Shown here one piece after another: positions 8,745 through 18,090 of a stretch of DNA of 64,000 nucleotides. The position numbers and the translations under genes were made by a program. Numbering within the stretch: position 1 is the first letter of the stretch; each line of letters opens with the position of its first letter. A model generated the notes under the pieces. The model had not been told where the DNA came from, did not search any database, and worked only from the letters and a program-made list of their open reading frames with translations. The DNA comes from Roseibacterium beibuensis (GTDB taxonomy: Bacteria > Pseudomonadota > Alphaproteobacteria > Rhodobacterales > Rhodobacteraceae): assembly GCF_039542305.1 (NCBI RefSeq), contig NZ_BAABHW010000001.1, positions 1,116,001 to 1,180,000 of the forward strand, in the 5' to 3' direction.

Positions 8745-9506
8745 ATGCCGGCACCCAGAAACGACTTGAAAGGCGCGCTTGCGGCGGGCCAGTTGCAACG
8801 CGGCCTTTGGCTGAATCTCGACAGCCCGCTGACGGCCGAAATCGCCGGACGCGCCGGCTTCGACTGGTGCCTGATCGATGGCGAGCACGGGCCGTGGGAC
8901 CCCGCCGGCATCCGCAACCAGTTGATCGCGCTGGAAAACACGGGCACCAACGCCGTTCTTCGCGTGCCGGTGGCCGAGGATTGGATCCTGAAACAGGCGC
9001 TCGATCTGGGCGTGCAGACCGTTTTGGTGCCGATGGTGAACTCGGTGGCCGAGGCCGAGGCGGTGGTGCGCGCCTGCCGCTACCCGCCCGATGGGGTGCG
9101 CGGAATGGGCGCCGCCGTGGCGCGCGCCGGCGCCTATGGCAACATCCCCGATTATGCCGCCAGCGCGAATGACGAAATCTGCATCCTTGTGCAGGCGGAG
9201 AGCCGCGCGGCCATGGCCGATCTGGAAGGGATAGCCTCCGTCGATGGCGTGGACGGGGTGTTCATCGGACCTGCCGACCTAGGCGCCGACATGGGCTATC
9301 GCGACGCGCTGGATGCGCCCGAGCTTTGGGCCGAGATCGAGCGCGGTATCGGCGTGATCCGGGAGGCCGGAAAATCGCCGGGTATCATCGTGTTCGGCGA
9401 TGACGCCGAGGCACAGATGGTGGAATGGGGCGTGACCTTCCTCGGGGTCGGGTCCGACGCGTCCCTTCTGGCTGCCGCGCTGAAGAAGGCCGCCGCGCCC
9501 GCATGA
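8745..9506 (+). CDS. HpcH/HpaI family aldolase
   Basis: The 253-residue protein belongs to the class II (metal-dependent) pyruvate aldolases that cleave 2-keto-3-deoxy acids to pyruvate and an aldehyde. The catalytic block CLIDGEHGPWD (base His near residue 49), the loop RVP, the metal-binding Glu in CILVQAES and Asp in GPADLGADMG, and the Gly-rich end LGVGSDASLL are all present. Spacing from puuD is 21 bp and the next gene overlaps by 4 bp, so it may be the tail of a puuD transcript. The true aldehyde partner (glyoxylate, tartronate semialdehyde, lactaldehyde) is not predictable from the sequence. A role in ureide-derived glyoxylate metabolism is only a guess from context. Confidence 0.88.
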   Translation: MPAPRNDLKGALAAGQLQRGLWLNLDSPLTAEIAGRAGFDWCLIDGEHGPWDPAGIRNQLIALENTGTNAVLRVPVAEDWILKQALDLGVQTVLVPMVNSVAEAEAVVRACRYPPDGVRGMGAAVARAGAYGNIPDYAASANDEICILVQAESRAAMADLEGIASVDGVDGVFIGPADLGADMGYRDALDAPELWAEIERGIGVIREAGKSPGIIVFGDDAEAQMVEWGVTFLGVGSDASLLAAALKKAAAPA

Positions 9507-10543
9507 TCCGGCTGGCCCATGCCGATGCGACGGCGCTGATCGACCCATCGGTTGGCAATATTCCATCGTGGCAGGTGGGCGCGCGCCGTCCGCTCCATGC
9601 GGCACCTTGGCGTGATGACCCCGAGGTGCAGGGCGATGAAAGCTTGCCCCTTGTGAACCGCCGTCTTGCCGGCGATGTCTTCTGCCTGCCCTTTGGCAAG
9701 GATGATGTTGCGGGCGATCCACCCCACGGTCTGACCGCCAATTCCGAATGGGATGTCCTGGACCAGGATGTGGCCCATGCGACCCTGCGCCTCAAGGCCC
9801 GCCCGCGGGGCACCAAGATCACCAAGCGCGTGCAACTGGTCGAGTCGGCCCTGCTGCAAACCCACGTGGTCGAGGGCGGTGCGGGCGAGGTGACGCTGGC
9901 CCATCACCCAATGAGCCGCATGGCGGAGGGCGGGCGACTGTCGTTTTCTCCGAAACGCGCCGCTCTCACCGATCCGGTCGCGCAATATCCCGGCCATAAC
10001 CTGTGGTCGCTGAACCAGTTGCGGGGCGATCTTCACCTCGATTGCGAGGATGGCAGCCAGTGGGACCTGCACCACTACCCGGCGCGTCACCGGGTCGAGG
10101 ACTTCACCATCCTCGTGGAGGCGCGCGGGGCAAAACTGGGATGGACTGCGCTGATCCGGCAGGCCGAGGACGACATGCTCATCGTCATCAAGGAGGCCCG
10201 GGTTCTGCCCGTCACGATGCTCTGGATCTCCAACGGCGGGCGCGATTTCGCGCCGTGGAACGGGCGCCATACGGGTGTGATCGGGATCGAGGACGGGATC
10301 GCAAACGGCACCATGGGCCTGCGGGCCGCGATGGCCGAGAACCGGCTGACCGCGCTTGGGGTGCCCACGACGGTGTCGCTGGGGCCGCGCCATGTCATCC
10401 GCCACGCGATGCTGTCGCTGCCGCGCCCACCCGGCTGGGTCGAGATCGCGGCGCTTTCAATCACCCGCGGGACGCTGACCCTGACCGAACGCTCTGGCGC
10501 GCGGGTCGACATCCCCTTCATGGAAGGGTTCTTCCCGTCATGA
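9503..10543 (+). CDS. Aldose-1-epimerase-like (galactose mutarotase fold) protein
   Basis: The 346-residue protein resembles the beta-sandwich mutarotase superfamily: LPLVNRRLAGDVFCLPFG near the N-terminus, HPMSRMAEGGRLSFSP in the middle, and strand-rich sequence throughout. It lacks an obvious export signal. I do not recognise a named family and no catalytic His/Glu pair can be assigned with certainty; it may be a carbohydrate-binding or lactonase-like member. The start at ATG 9503 overlaps the aldolase stop by 4 bp (ATGA), and its own stop overlaps the next start in the same way, so aldolase, mutarotase-like protein and YaiI form one coupled unit. The pairing with a 2-keto-3-deoxy-sugar-acid aldolase suggests sugar-acid breakdown. 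Confidence 0.6.
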   Translation: MIRLAHADATALIDPSVGNIPSWQVGARRPLHAAPWRDDPEVQGDESLPLVNRRLAGDVFCLPFGKDDVAGDPPHGLTANSEWDVLDQDVAHATLRLKARPRGTKITKRVQLVESALLQTHVVEGGAGEVTLAHHPMSRMAEGGRLSFSPKRAALTDPVAQYPGHNLWSLNQLRGDLHLDCEDGSQWDLHHYPARHRVEDFTILVEARGAKLGWTALIRQAEDDMLIVIKEARVLPVTMLWISNGGRDFAPWNGRHTGVIGIEDGIANGTMGLRAAMAENRLTALGVPTTVSLGPRHVIRHAMLSLPRPPGWVEIAALSITRGTLTLTERSGARVDIPFMEGFFPS

Positions 10544-10998
10544 CCGCCCAGATCCTCGTCGATGCCGATGCCTGCCCGGTGAAGGAGGAGATCTATGCCG
10601 CAGCCTATCGCCACAAGCTGCCCGTGCGTCTGTTCGCGGCGCAGTACCTGCGTCACCCCGATCATCCGCTGATTTCCATGACCATGGCGGGGGAGACCTT
10701 CGACGCGGCCGACGACCTGATCGCCGAGGCCGCCGCGCCCGGTGCTCTGGTCATCACCGCCGATATCCCGCTGGCCGCGCGCGTGATCGAGGCGGGGGCG
10801 CTGGTGCTGACGCCAAGGGGCGAGGCGCTCGATGCCCGCAATATCGGCTCGAAACTGGCCACGCGCGACCTGATGGCCGATCTGCGCGGCGGGCTGGAGG
10901 GGATGACCATGGGCGGCCCCAAGCCATTTTCGAAATCCGACCGCAGCGCATTTGCCAATGCGATCGAAACGGCGCTCAGGCGGCTTGGCAAAGGGTAG
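10540..10998 (+). CDS. YaiI/YqxD family protein (UPF0178, DUF188)
   Basis: The 152-residue protein starts with the invariant family block ILVDADACPVKEEIY and carries VITADIPLAARVIEAGA, TPRGEALDARNI and the C-terminal GGPKPFSKSDRSAFANAIE, all hallmarks of the YaiI/YqxD group. The conserved Asp pattern (DADxCP, TxDxxLA) is PIN-like, so a nuclease role has been suggested for the family, but the function is unknown. Its ATG overlaps the preceding stop by 4 bp. The gene is usually an independent conserved gene, so its operon position here may be incidental. Confidence 0.9.
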   Translation: MTAQILVDADACPVKEEIYAAAYRHKLPVRLFAAQYLRHPDHPLISMTMAGETFDAADDLIAEAAAPGALVITADIPLAARVIEAGALVLTPRGEALDARNIGSKLATRDLMADLRGGLEGMTMGGPKPFSKSDRSAFANAIETALRRLGKG

Positions 10999-11072
10999 GC
11001 TGCGCGGGTAGGGGATTTCCAAGGCGCGCGCTTTCCGATAAACGCGCCCCTTCGGATATTCGAGAGAGCGTC

Positions 11073-12536
11073 ATGAGCTTCACCCTCGCCATCGTCGGTC
11101 GGCCCAATGTGGGCAAGTCGACCCTGTTCAACCGCCTCGTCGGCAAGCGCCTTGCGCTTGTCGATGACCAGCCCGGCGTGACCCGCGACCTGCGCGAAGG
11201 TGCGGCGCGGCTTGGCGATCTGCGCTTTACCGTGATCGACACGGCAGGGCTCGAGGATGCGACCGACGACAGCCTTGAGGGCCGGATGCGCCGCCTGTCC
11301 GAGCGCGCGGTCGAGATGGCCGATGCCTGCTTGTTCCTGATCGACGCCCGCGCCGGGATCACGCCGAACGACACGCTCTTTGCCGATATCCTGCGCCGCT
11401 CGGGCAAGCCGGTGATCCTGGCCGCCAACAAGGCCGAGGGCCGCGCCGCCGAAGCCGGGCTGATCGAGGCCTGGGAACTGGGGCTGGGCGAGCCGCTGGC
11501 CCTGTCGGCCGAACATGGCGAGGGGCTGGCCGAATTGGCCACCCGGCTTGCCCCGATGGTCGAGGCGGCCGAGGAACGCGCGGAAGAGGCCGAGACCGAT
11601 ATCGATGTCGAGGACGATGACGGGGAGGGCGACGGCCCGCGCCCGATCACGGCCAAGCGTCCGCTTCAGATCGCCGTCGTGGGCCGCCCCAACGCGGGCA
11701 AGTCCACCCTCATCAATCGCATCATCGGCGAGGACCGCCTTCTGACGGGTCCCGAGGCCGGGATCACCCGCGACTCCATCGCCGTTCCCTTCCAATGGGA
11801 CGGCACGCATATGCGCATCTTCGACACCGCCGGGATGCGCAAGAAGGCCAAGGTGCAGGAAAAGCTTGAAAAGCTTTCCGTCGCGGACGGGTTGCGCGCC
11901 GTGAAATTCGCCGAGGTGGTCGTGGTGCTGCTGGATGCCGCGATCCCCTTCGAGACACAGGACCTGCGCATCGCCGATCTGGCCGAGCGCGAGGGACGCG
12001 CCGTCGTGGTCGCGGTGAACAAGTGGGACCTCGAAGAGGAGAAGCAGGAAAAACTGCGCGACCTGCGCGCGGGGTTCGAGCGTCTGCTGCCGCAGCTCAA
12101 GGGTGCGCCGCTGGTCACCGTTTCGGCCAAGACGGGCCGGGGGTTGGACCGGCTCAATGCCGCGATCCTCAAGGCCTATGACACGTGGAACCGCCGCGTT
12201 TCGACCGCGCGCCTGAACCGTTGGCTGACCGCCATGACCGAGGCGCACCCGCCGCCCGCGCCCGGCGGCAAGCGGATCAAGCTGCGCTACATGACCCAAG
12301 CCAAGACGCGGCCGCCGGGCTTTGTCGTGATGTGCTCGCATCCCGACAAGCTGCCGGAAAGCTATTCGCGCTACCTGATCAACGGCCTGCGCGAGGATTT
12401 CGACATGCCCGGCACGCCCATTCGCCTCTGGATGCGGAGCCAGGCGGATCAGAACCCCTACAAGGACCGCAAGAAATCGACGCCCTCGCGGCTGTCGAAA
12501 CACGTCCGGTCGGGCGCGACGAAGAAAAAGGGTTAG
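11073..12536 (+). CDS. der: Ribosome biogenesis GTPase Der (EngA)
   Basis: Der is an essential tandem GTPase that matures the 50S subunit. The 487-residue protein has G-domain 1 (GRPNVGKSTL at ~8, DTAG ~56, NKAEG ~117), an acidic linker (about residues 165-190, rich in Glu and Asp), G-domain 2 (GRPNAGKSTL at ~208, DTAGMR ~253, NKWD ~318) and the KH-like C-terminal domain (GKRIKLRYMTQAKTRPPGF). The NKAEG in G4 of domain 1 is common in alphaproteobacterial Der. The basic tail ends in KKKG. It converges on the next gene with a 4-bp overlap of stop codons. Confidence 0.97.
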   Translation: MSFTLAIVGRPNVGKSTLFNRLVGKRLALVDDQPGVTRDLREGAARLGDLRFTVIDTAGLEDATDDSLEGRMRRLSERAVEMADACLFLIDARAGITPNDTLFADILRRSGKPVILAANKAEGRAAEAGLIEAWELGLGEPLALSAEHGEGLAELATRLAPMVEAAEERAEEAETDIDVEDDDGEGDGPRPITAKRPLQIAVVGRPNAGKSTLINRIIGEDRLLTGPEAGITRDSIAVPFQWDGTHMRIFDTAGMRKKAKVQEKLEKLSVADGLRAVKFAEVVVVLLDAAIPFETQDLRIADLAEREGRAVVVAVNKWDLEEEKQEKLRDLRAGFERLLPQLKGAPLVTVSAKTGRGLDRLNAAILKAYDTWNRRVSTARLNRWLTAMTEAHPPPAPGGKRIKLRYMTQAKTRPPGFVVMCSHPDKLPESYSRYLINGLREDFDMPGTPIRLWMRSQADQNPYKDRKKSTPSRLSKHVRSGATKKKG

Positions 12537-13033
12537 CGGCGGCGGGGGCGGAGCGACAGGATCGACCCGCCGACGCCAAGGGCAAAGAGCGCGGCCCCGG
12601 CATACCCCATCAGCGCCGAGACCCGCGAGGCCGCCGTTGCATCGAGGTCGAGGCGCGGTGGGCCGAGGTCGGTCAACAGAAGCGGCGCACCGTAGAGAAA
12701 GACGAGAACGCCCGCGTAGCTGGCGCCGAACAGCCACGCGAGGGCGCGGGTGTTGGCCTGAAAAACCGCCGTCGCGGCCCAGATCGCGGCGCCGAAGCCG
12801 CCCATCACGGAGGCGATGATCAGGGGGCGGCGGTCGGTCACGACGTAGTAGACGTCCTGGAACACGCCATCCTCGCCAAGCGCCCCTTGTGACAGTTGCG
12901 TCGCAAAGGCCCGCACGCCCAACCCGAACACCAGCCAGAAAAAGGCCGCCCCCAGGTAGAGGGCGGCCGGTCGTGTCACCGTCATGTAGGCCAGGGCCGG
13001 CACCAGAAGCGCAAGAAGACCCCAGAGCAGCAT
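12533..13033 (-). CDS. Hypothetical four-pass membrane protein
   Basis: The 166-residue product has four hydrophobic segments (about residues 1-20, 24-40, 70-92 and 97-118, with a fifth possible at 138-158) and ends in an Arg-rich tail (SLRPRRR) that should face the cytoplasm. I recognise no family. It lies 7 bp downstream of the glutaredoxin gene on the same strand, so it is probably the last gene of the bolA-grx unit. It overlaps the der stop codon by 4 bp in convergent orientation. Confidence 0.65.
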   Translation of the reverse strand: MLLWGLLALLVPALAYMTVTRPAALYLGAAFFWLVFGLGVRAFATQLSQGALGEDGVFQDVYYVVTDRRPLIIASVMGGFGAAIWAATAVFQANTRALAWLFGASYAGVLVFLYGAPLLLTDLGPPRLDLDATAASRVSALMGYAGAALFALGVGGSILSLRPRRR

Positions 13034-13040
13034 TGTGCGA

Positions 13041-13679
13041 TCAGGCGTTGGCTTCGCGGATTTTCTCGGCGGCGTCCTTGTCGTAGCTGACGCCCTTGTC
13101 GTCGAAAAGCTGGTCCAGTTCGCCCGACAGCGTCATCTCGGTCACGATATCGCAGCCGCCGACGAATTCGCCCTTCACGTAAAGCTGCGGAATGGTGGGC
13201 CAGTCGGAATAATCCTTGATGCCCTGGCGGATGTCCTCGTCGGCCAGCACGTTCACGTCCTGGTAGGTCACGCCCATGTAGTTCAGCACGCCCGCCACGC
13301 GGCTGGAGAACCCGCATTGCGGCATTTCCTTGCTGCCCTTCATGAACAGGACAACGTCATTCGCGGTCACGGTGTCCTTGATCCGGGTTTGTGCATCGTC
13401 TGTCATGGTTGGGTCCTGTTCTGCGTCGGTTGCTGGGTTTGGGTCGCTAGAGGCGATGTCTGGGTCGTTGTAGTCGCTGGGATCGAAGGTTTCGGGATCG
13501 AAGCCGCTTTCGTCTTCGGCGAGCGCCCCGACATGGCTCGTTCCTGTTTCCTCGTTGAAGGTCAGGCCATATTGTGATCGGCCTTCAGACTTGTAGCGCC
13601 TCAATTCGTGAAACACCGCGTAGAAAAACACGATGATGAAAGGGGACAGGATTATCGCGGCGAGCAGTCGCGCATTCAT
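13041..13679 (-). CDS. grxD: CGFS monothiol glutaredoxin (Grx4 type) with in-frame N-terminal membrane segment
   Basis: The C-terminal 121 residues are a complete Grx4/GrxD: MKGSKEMPQCGFSSRV carries the CGFS active site, followed by WPTIPQLYVKGEFVGGCDI. Such proteins hold a [2Fe-2S] cluster with BolA and deliver Fe-S clusters. The frame is open 91 codons further upstream and encodes one membrane segment (LLAAIILSPFIIVFFYAVF) plus an acidic, Asp/Pro-rich linker. Two starts are credible: ATG 13679 (GAGG ribosome site) giving a 212-residue membrane-tethered protein, and internal ATG 13406 (AGGACC ribosome site) giving the standard 121-residue soluble form. Both may be used. bolA lies 12 bp upstream. 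Confidence 0.8.
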   Translation of the reverse strand: MNARLLAAIILSPFIIVFFYAVFHELRRYKSEGRSQYGLTFNEETGTSHVGALAEDESGFDPETFDPSDYNDPDIASSDPNPATDAEQDPTMTDDAQTRIKDTVTANDVVLFMKGSKEMPQCGFSSRVAGVLNYMGVTYQDVNVLADEDIRQGIKDYSDWPTIPQLYVKGEFVGGCDIVTEMTLSGELDQLFDDKGVSYDKDAAEKIREANA

Positions 13680-13691
13680 GCGAGAGAGACC

Positions 13692-13928
13692 TCATTCCGG
13701 GGCTTTCGTGGTCAGGGCCAGCGCGTGCAACTCCCCCTGGCTGCCGTCCATCTTGCCCTTGAGCGCGGCATAGACGGCGCGCTGCTGCTGCACCCGGTTC
13801 ATGCCGCGGAAGCTTTCGTCGATCACCTGCGCCGCGAAATGCTGGCCATCGTCGCCATGCACGGTGATTTTCGCATCCGGAAATTGTTCACGGATCATCG
13901 TTTCGATTTCATGGGCGGTGATCGCCAT
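13692..13928 (-). CDS. bolA: BolA family protein
   Basis: The 78-residue protein has the BolA core: DAKITVHGDDGQHFAAQVID, then FRGMNRVQQQRAVYAALKGKM, ending HALALTTKAPE. BolA proteins pair with CGFS glutaredoxins in Fe-S cluster trafficking, and the glutaredoxin gene follows directly. The start at 13928 is supported by a strong ribosome site (GGGGGAA) and by family length; the frame extends upstream without a better start. The conserved His (QHFAAQV) and C-terminal His that can ligate the shared cluster are present. The gene lies about 100 bp downstream of purL on the same strand. Confidence 0.93.
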   Translation of the reverse strand: MAITAHEIETMIREQFPDAKITVHGDDGQHFAAQVIDESFRGMNRVQQQRAVYAALKGKMDGSQGELHALALTTKAPE

Positions 13929-14024
13929 GTCAGTCGTTCCCCCGGACGTGTCGTTGAGAAAAATGTAAGCACGTGGAATGGCACACGCAAGCCGTGCGCG
14001 CGCCCCTTTCCGTCGATCCAAGCG

Positions 14025-16184
<2,160 letters not shown>

Positions 16185-16247
16185 CTGTCCCCTCCGGTTG
16201 GCCTGTCTTTAGGGCAGGGCGGGCGCAGGGAAAAGGGCCTGCATCGC

Positions 16248-16736
16248 CTAAACCCTGCGCCGAAAGGTCAGGGACGTGGCATGGTCATACCCCGGGTGCG
16301 CGCTGGCGCCGACCAATGTGAAACCGAGGCGGCGGAATGTCCGGTGATTTTCGCGCAACTCAACCCGGGTCTGTAGCTCGAGTCGGCTCAGCCCGCGTTT
16401 GCGTGCTGTCTGCGCCGCAGCCTCGATGATCCCGCGCGCGAGGCCCTGGCCACGCTGCGACGCGGCAACGGCGAGCTTCCCGAGGTAGTAGCACTCACCT
16501 GTGATCGTGCCGAACGCGCAGGCCACCGGCGCCCCACCATCGCGGATCAAATACAGATCTTCGGTCCGGCTTTTCTGTTCCAACCCCTCAGGCGTCAGCC
16601 GCAGGAGGGACGAGGGCGGATCGATTCGACCGTCCATATAGGCGAAGCTGTCGCTCAACAGCCCATGCAGACCCAACCAATCCTCGAAATCAGAGGGGTT
16701 TGTTTCCACTTCAGAAACGATGGGCTGGGCGGTCAT
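16248..16736 (-). CDS. GNAT family N-acetyltransferase
   Basis: The 162-residue protein has the acetyl-CoA binding motif A (KLAVAASQRGQGLARGIIEAA, residues ~95-115) and the C-terminal motif FRRLGFTLVGAS. The start at 16736 is chosen because GGGG lies 6 nt upstream; an alternative ATG two codons earlier has no room for a ribosome site. The frame is open far upstream, but that stretch holds the terminator at 16764-16791 and is not coding. The substrate is unknown. It lies about 60 bp upstream of purL on the same strand and may share its transcript. Confidence 0.85.
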   Translation of the reverse strand: MTAQPIVSEVETNPSDFEDWLGLHGLLSDSFAYMDGRIDPPSSLLRLTPEGLEQKSRTEDLYLIRDGGAPVACAFGTITGECYYLGKLAVAASQRGQGLARGIIEAAAQTARKRGLSRLELQTRVELRENHRTFRRLGFTLVGASAHPGYDHATSLTFRRRV

Positions 16737-16763
16737 GCGCATCCCCGTATCTGACCAGACGCC

Positions 16764-16791
16764 AAAAAAAAGGCCGAGACGAATCTCGGCC
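16764..16791 (-). terminator. Intrinsic terminator (UUCG loop, U8 tail)
   Basis: On the minus strand GGCCGAGA-TTCG-TCTCGGCC is a perfect 8-bp stem with the very stable UUCG tetraloop, followed by eight U residues. It is a textbook intrinsic terminator. The nearest upstream gene on this strand (LysR, stop at 16971) is 180 nt away, which is unusually far and suggests that it ends a separate small RNA. Confidence 0.92.
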
Positions 16792-16841
16792 AAAGTCCAA
16801 CAGGGAGGTAATGAAGGGGCAGTTGCCTGCGCCGCTCCATT
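16764..16841 (-). ncRNA. Candidate sRNA upstream of the UUCG terminator
   Basis: About 78 nt upstream of the terminator end is a plausible sigma70 promoter on the minus strand: -35 TTGATC (16871-16876), 17-bp spacer, -10 TATTTC (16848-16853). A perfect dyad TGCTGA-N5-TCAGCA (16844-16860) covers the -10. The predicted RNA has a small GCAG-GCAA-CTGC hairpin with a GNRA loop, a single-stranded ACCUCC that is complementary to a Shine-Dalgarno core (16804-16809), then the terminator. No convincing small protein is encoded. This is inferred from layout only. Confidence 0.45.
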
Positions 16842-16843
16842 AA

Positions 16844-16860
16844 TGCTGAAATAGTCAGCA
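16844..16860. promoter_or_regulatory. Perfect dyad over the -10 of the candidate sRNA promoter
   Basis: TGCTGA-AATAG-TCAGCA is a perfect 6-bp inverted repeat with a 5-bp centre. It overlaps the proposed -10 element, the position expected for a repressor site. The binding protein is unknown. Confidence 0.45.
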
Positions 16861-16970
16861 CATTGGAATCGATCAAGCCGTTTCGTGCCGCGCCGCCGCA
16901 ATCCGGGTATGAATGTGGCGCATAGCACACAGCCAAGGGTAGAAAGGGCTCGGCCTGTGCGGGGGTGCAC

Positions 16971-17885
16971 TCAGGCGGATTCCCCGGCAGCGGCCTCCTT
17001 CAGTCGACGGCGATGCGCGATCACCTCTTCGGTGACGAATTCCCGGAATGCCTCGATCCGTTTTGAGTGGCGCAACTCCTCGGGGTAGGCGAGGAATACG
17101 GGCACTTCGTTGGACTCCACATCCGGCAAGACGCGAACGATCTCCGGGAAATCCTGCGTGAGGTAGTCGGGCAGAACCCCGATGCCGAGGTCGTGGATAA
17201 CCCCCTGCAAGACGCCGAAATAGTTGTTCACGGTCAGATGGCTGCCGACGTCGTAGCTCATCAGTTCACGCACCAGCACGGCGCCCGACGACACCTGCGC
17301 GGAATTCGCGTTCTGGCTGATCAGGCGGTGCTCGCTCAGATCTTCCAGCGTTTGCGGCGTGCCGTGTTTTTCCAGGTAGCTCGGTGAGGCGTAGAGGCGC
17401 ATGTTGATCGCCATCAGCTTGCGGCGGATCAGGTCGGCCTGGCTCGGCTCTTTCATGCGGATCGCCACATCGGCCTCGCGCATAGGCAGGTCCAGCACGC
17501 GCTCTTCCAGCATCAGGTCGATTTTCAGGTCCGGATACTTCTCGTACAGCGCGGGCAGGCGCGGGGCGAGCCAGAGCGACCCGAATCCGATCGTCGTGGT
17601 CACCCGCAATTCGCCGAAGACCTCTTCCTCGCTGTCGCGGATTCGGGCGGCGGCGGCCTCCAGCCTTTTCGTCATGTGGCGCGTCGCGTCGAACAGGAGT
17701 TCGCCCTGTTCCGTCAGGATCAGACCCCGCGCGTGGCGATGAAAGAGCGTCGTGTTCAACCCTTCTTCCAGGGCGCGAATCTGTCGGCTGACCGCGGATT
17801 GGCTCAGGTGCAGGGTGTCACCCGCATGAGTCAGGCTGCCCGCGTCGGCAACGGCGTGAAAGATGCGCAGCTTGTCCCAATCCAC
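16971..17885 (-). CDS. LysR family transcriptional regulator
   Basis: The 304-residue protein begins with a canonical LysR winged helix (MDWDKLRIFHAVADAGSLTH, then SQSAVSRQIRALEE for the recognition helix, residues ~29-42), followed by the substrate-binding domain (TTTIGFGSLWLAPRLP, ADVAIRM, IGVLPDY). It is divergent from the indolepyruvate oxidoreductase gene with about 205 bp between them, the usual arrangement for a LysR regulator and its target. A dyad with LysR-box geometry (CGCAT-N7-ATGCG) lies 27 bp upstream of its start and may be its own autoregulatory site. The effector is unknown. Confidence 0.93.
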   Translation of the reverse strand: MDWDKLRIFHAVADAGSLTHAGDTLHLSQSAVSRQIRALEEGLNTTLFHRHARGLILTEQGELLFDATRHMTKRLEAAAARIRDSEEEVFGELRVTTTIGFGSLWLAPRLPALYEKYPDLKIDLMLEERVLDLPMREADVAIRMKEPSQADLIRRKLMAINMRLYASPSYLEKHGTPQTLEDLSEHRLISQNANSAQVSSGAVLVRELMSYDVGSHLTVNNYFGVLQGVIHDLGIGVLPDYLTQDFPEIVRVLPDVESNEVPVFLAYPEELRHSKRIEAFREFVTEEVIAHRRRLKEAAAGESA

Positions 17886-17911
17886 GTTTCAAATCCTCGG
17901 CATTACATTTG

Positions 17912-17928
17912 CGCATACCAGATATGCG
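17912..17928. promoter_or_regulatory. LysR-box-like dyad
   Basis: CGCAT-ACCAGAT-ATGCG is a perfect 5-bp dyad with the spacing of LysR (T-N11-A) sites, 27 bp upstream of the lysR-type start. Candidate autoregulatory site. Confidence 0.4.
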
Positions 17929-17944
17929 GGTCTGAAAGCGCGTT

Positions 17945-17964
17945 CAAAGGCAAAAGCGCCTTTG
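17945..17964. promoter_or_regulatory. Inverted repeat in LysR/indolepyruvate oxidoreductase gap
   Basis: CAAAGGC-AAAAGC-GCCTTTG is a perfect 7-bp inverted repeat. It is itself enclosed by a second pair, CGTTCAA (17941-17947, sharing three bases) and TTGAACG (17994-18000). It may be a protein-binding site or a leader hairpin. Confidence 0.35.
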
Positions 17965-18020
17965 CCCGAAATTCCGTCGTCATTTGTATACCATTGAACG
18001 CGAACCCCGCGAAAAAGTGG

Positions 18021-18056
18021 TTTTCAGGTCAGTATTTTTGACCTATAATCGATATA
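18021..18056 (+). promoter_or_regulatory. Promoter with embedded operator for indolepyruvate oxidoreductase
   Basis: A sigma70-like promoter, -35 TTTTCA (18021-18026), 17-bp spacer, perfect -10 TATAAT (18044-18049), lies 42 bp upstream of the start codon. A perfect dyad AGGTCA-N7-TGACCT (18026-18044) fills the spacer between -35 and -10, so a bound protein would block RNA polymerase. Candidate binders are the divergent LysR or the TetR encoded downstream. Confidence 0.6.
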
Positions 18057-18090
18057 TAGTGAAAGCCCCAGCTGGCAAGGGAGGTGCCCC

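Noticed and set aside
16733..16936. Small minus-strand protein across the terminator at 16764
   Set aside because: The frame runs through a perfect intrinsic terminator and has no ribosome site; an RNA or simple intergenic DNA is more likely.
17886..17900. tRNA T-arm-like string TTTCAAATCC
   Set aside because: No matching acceptor, D or anticodon arms in the neighbourhood.
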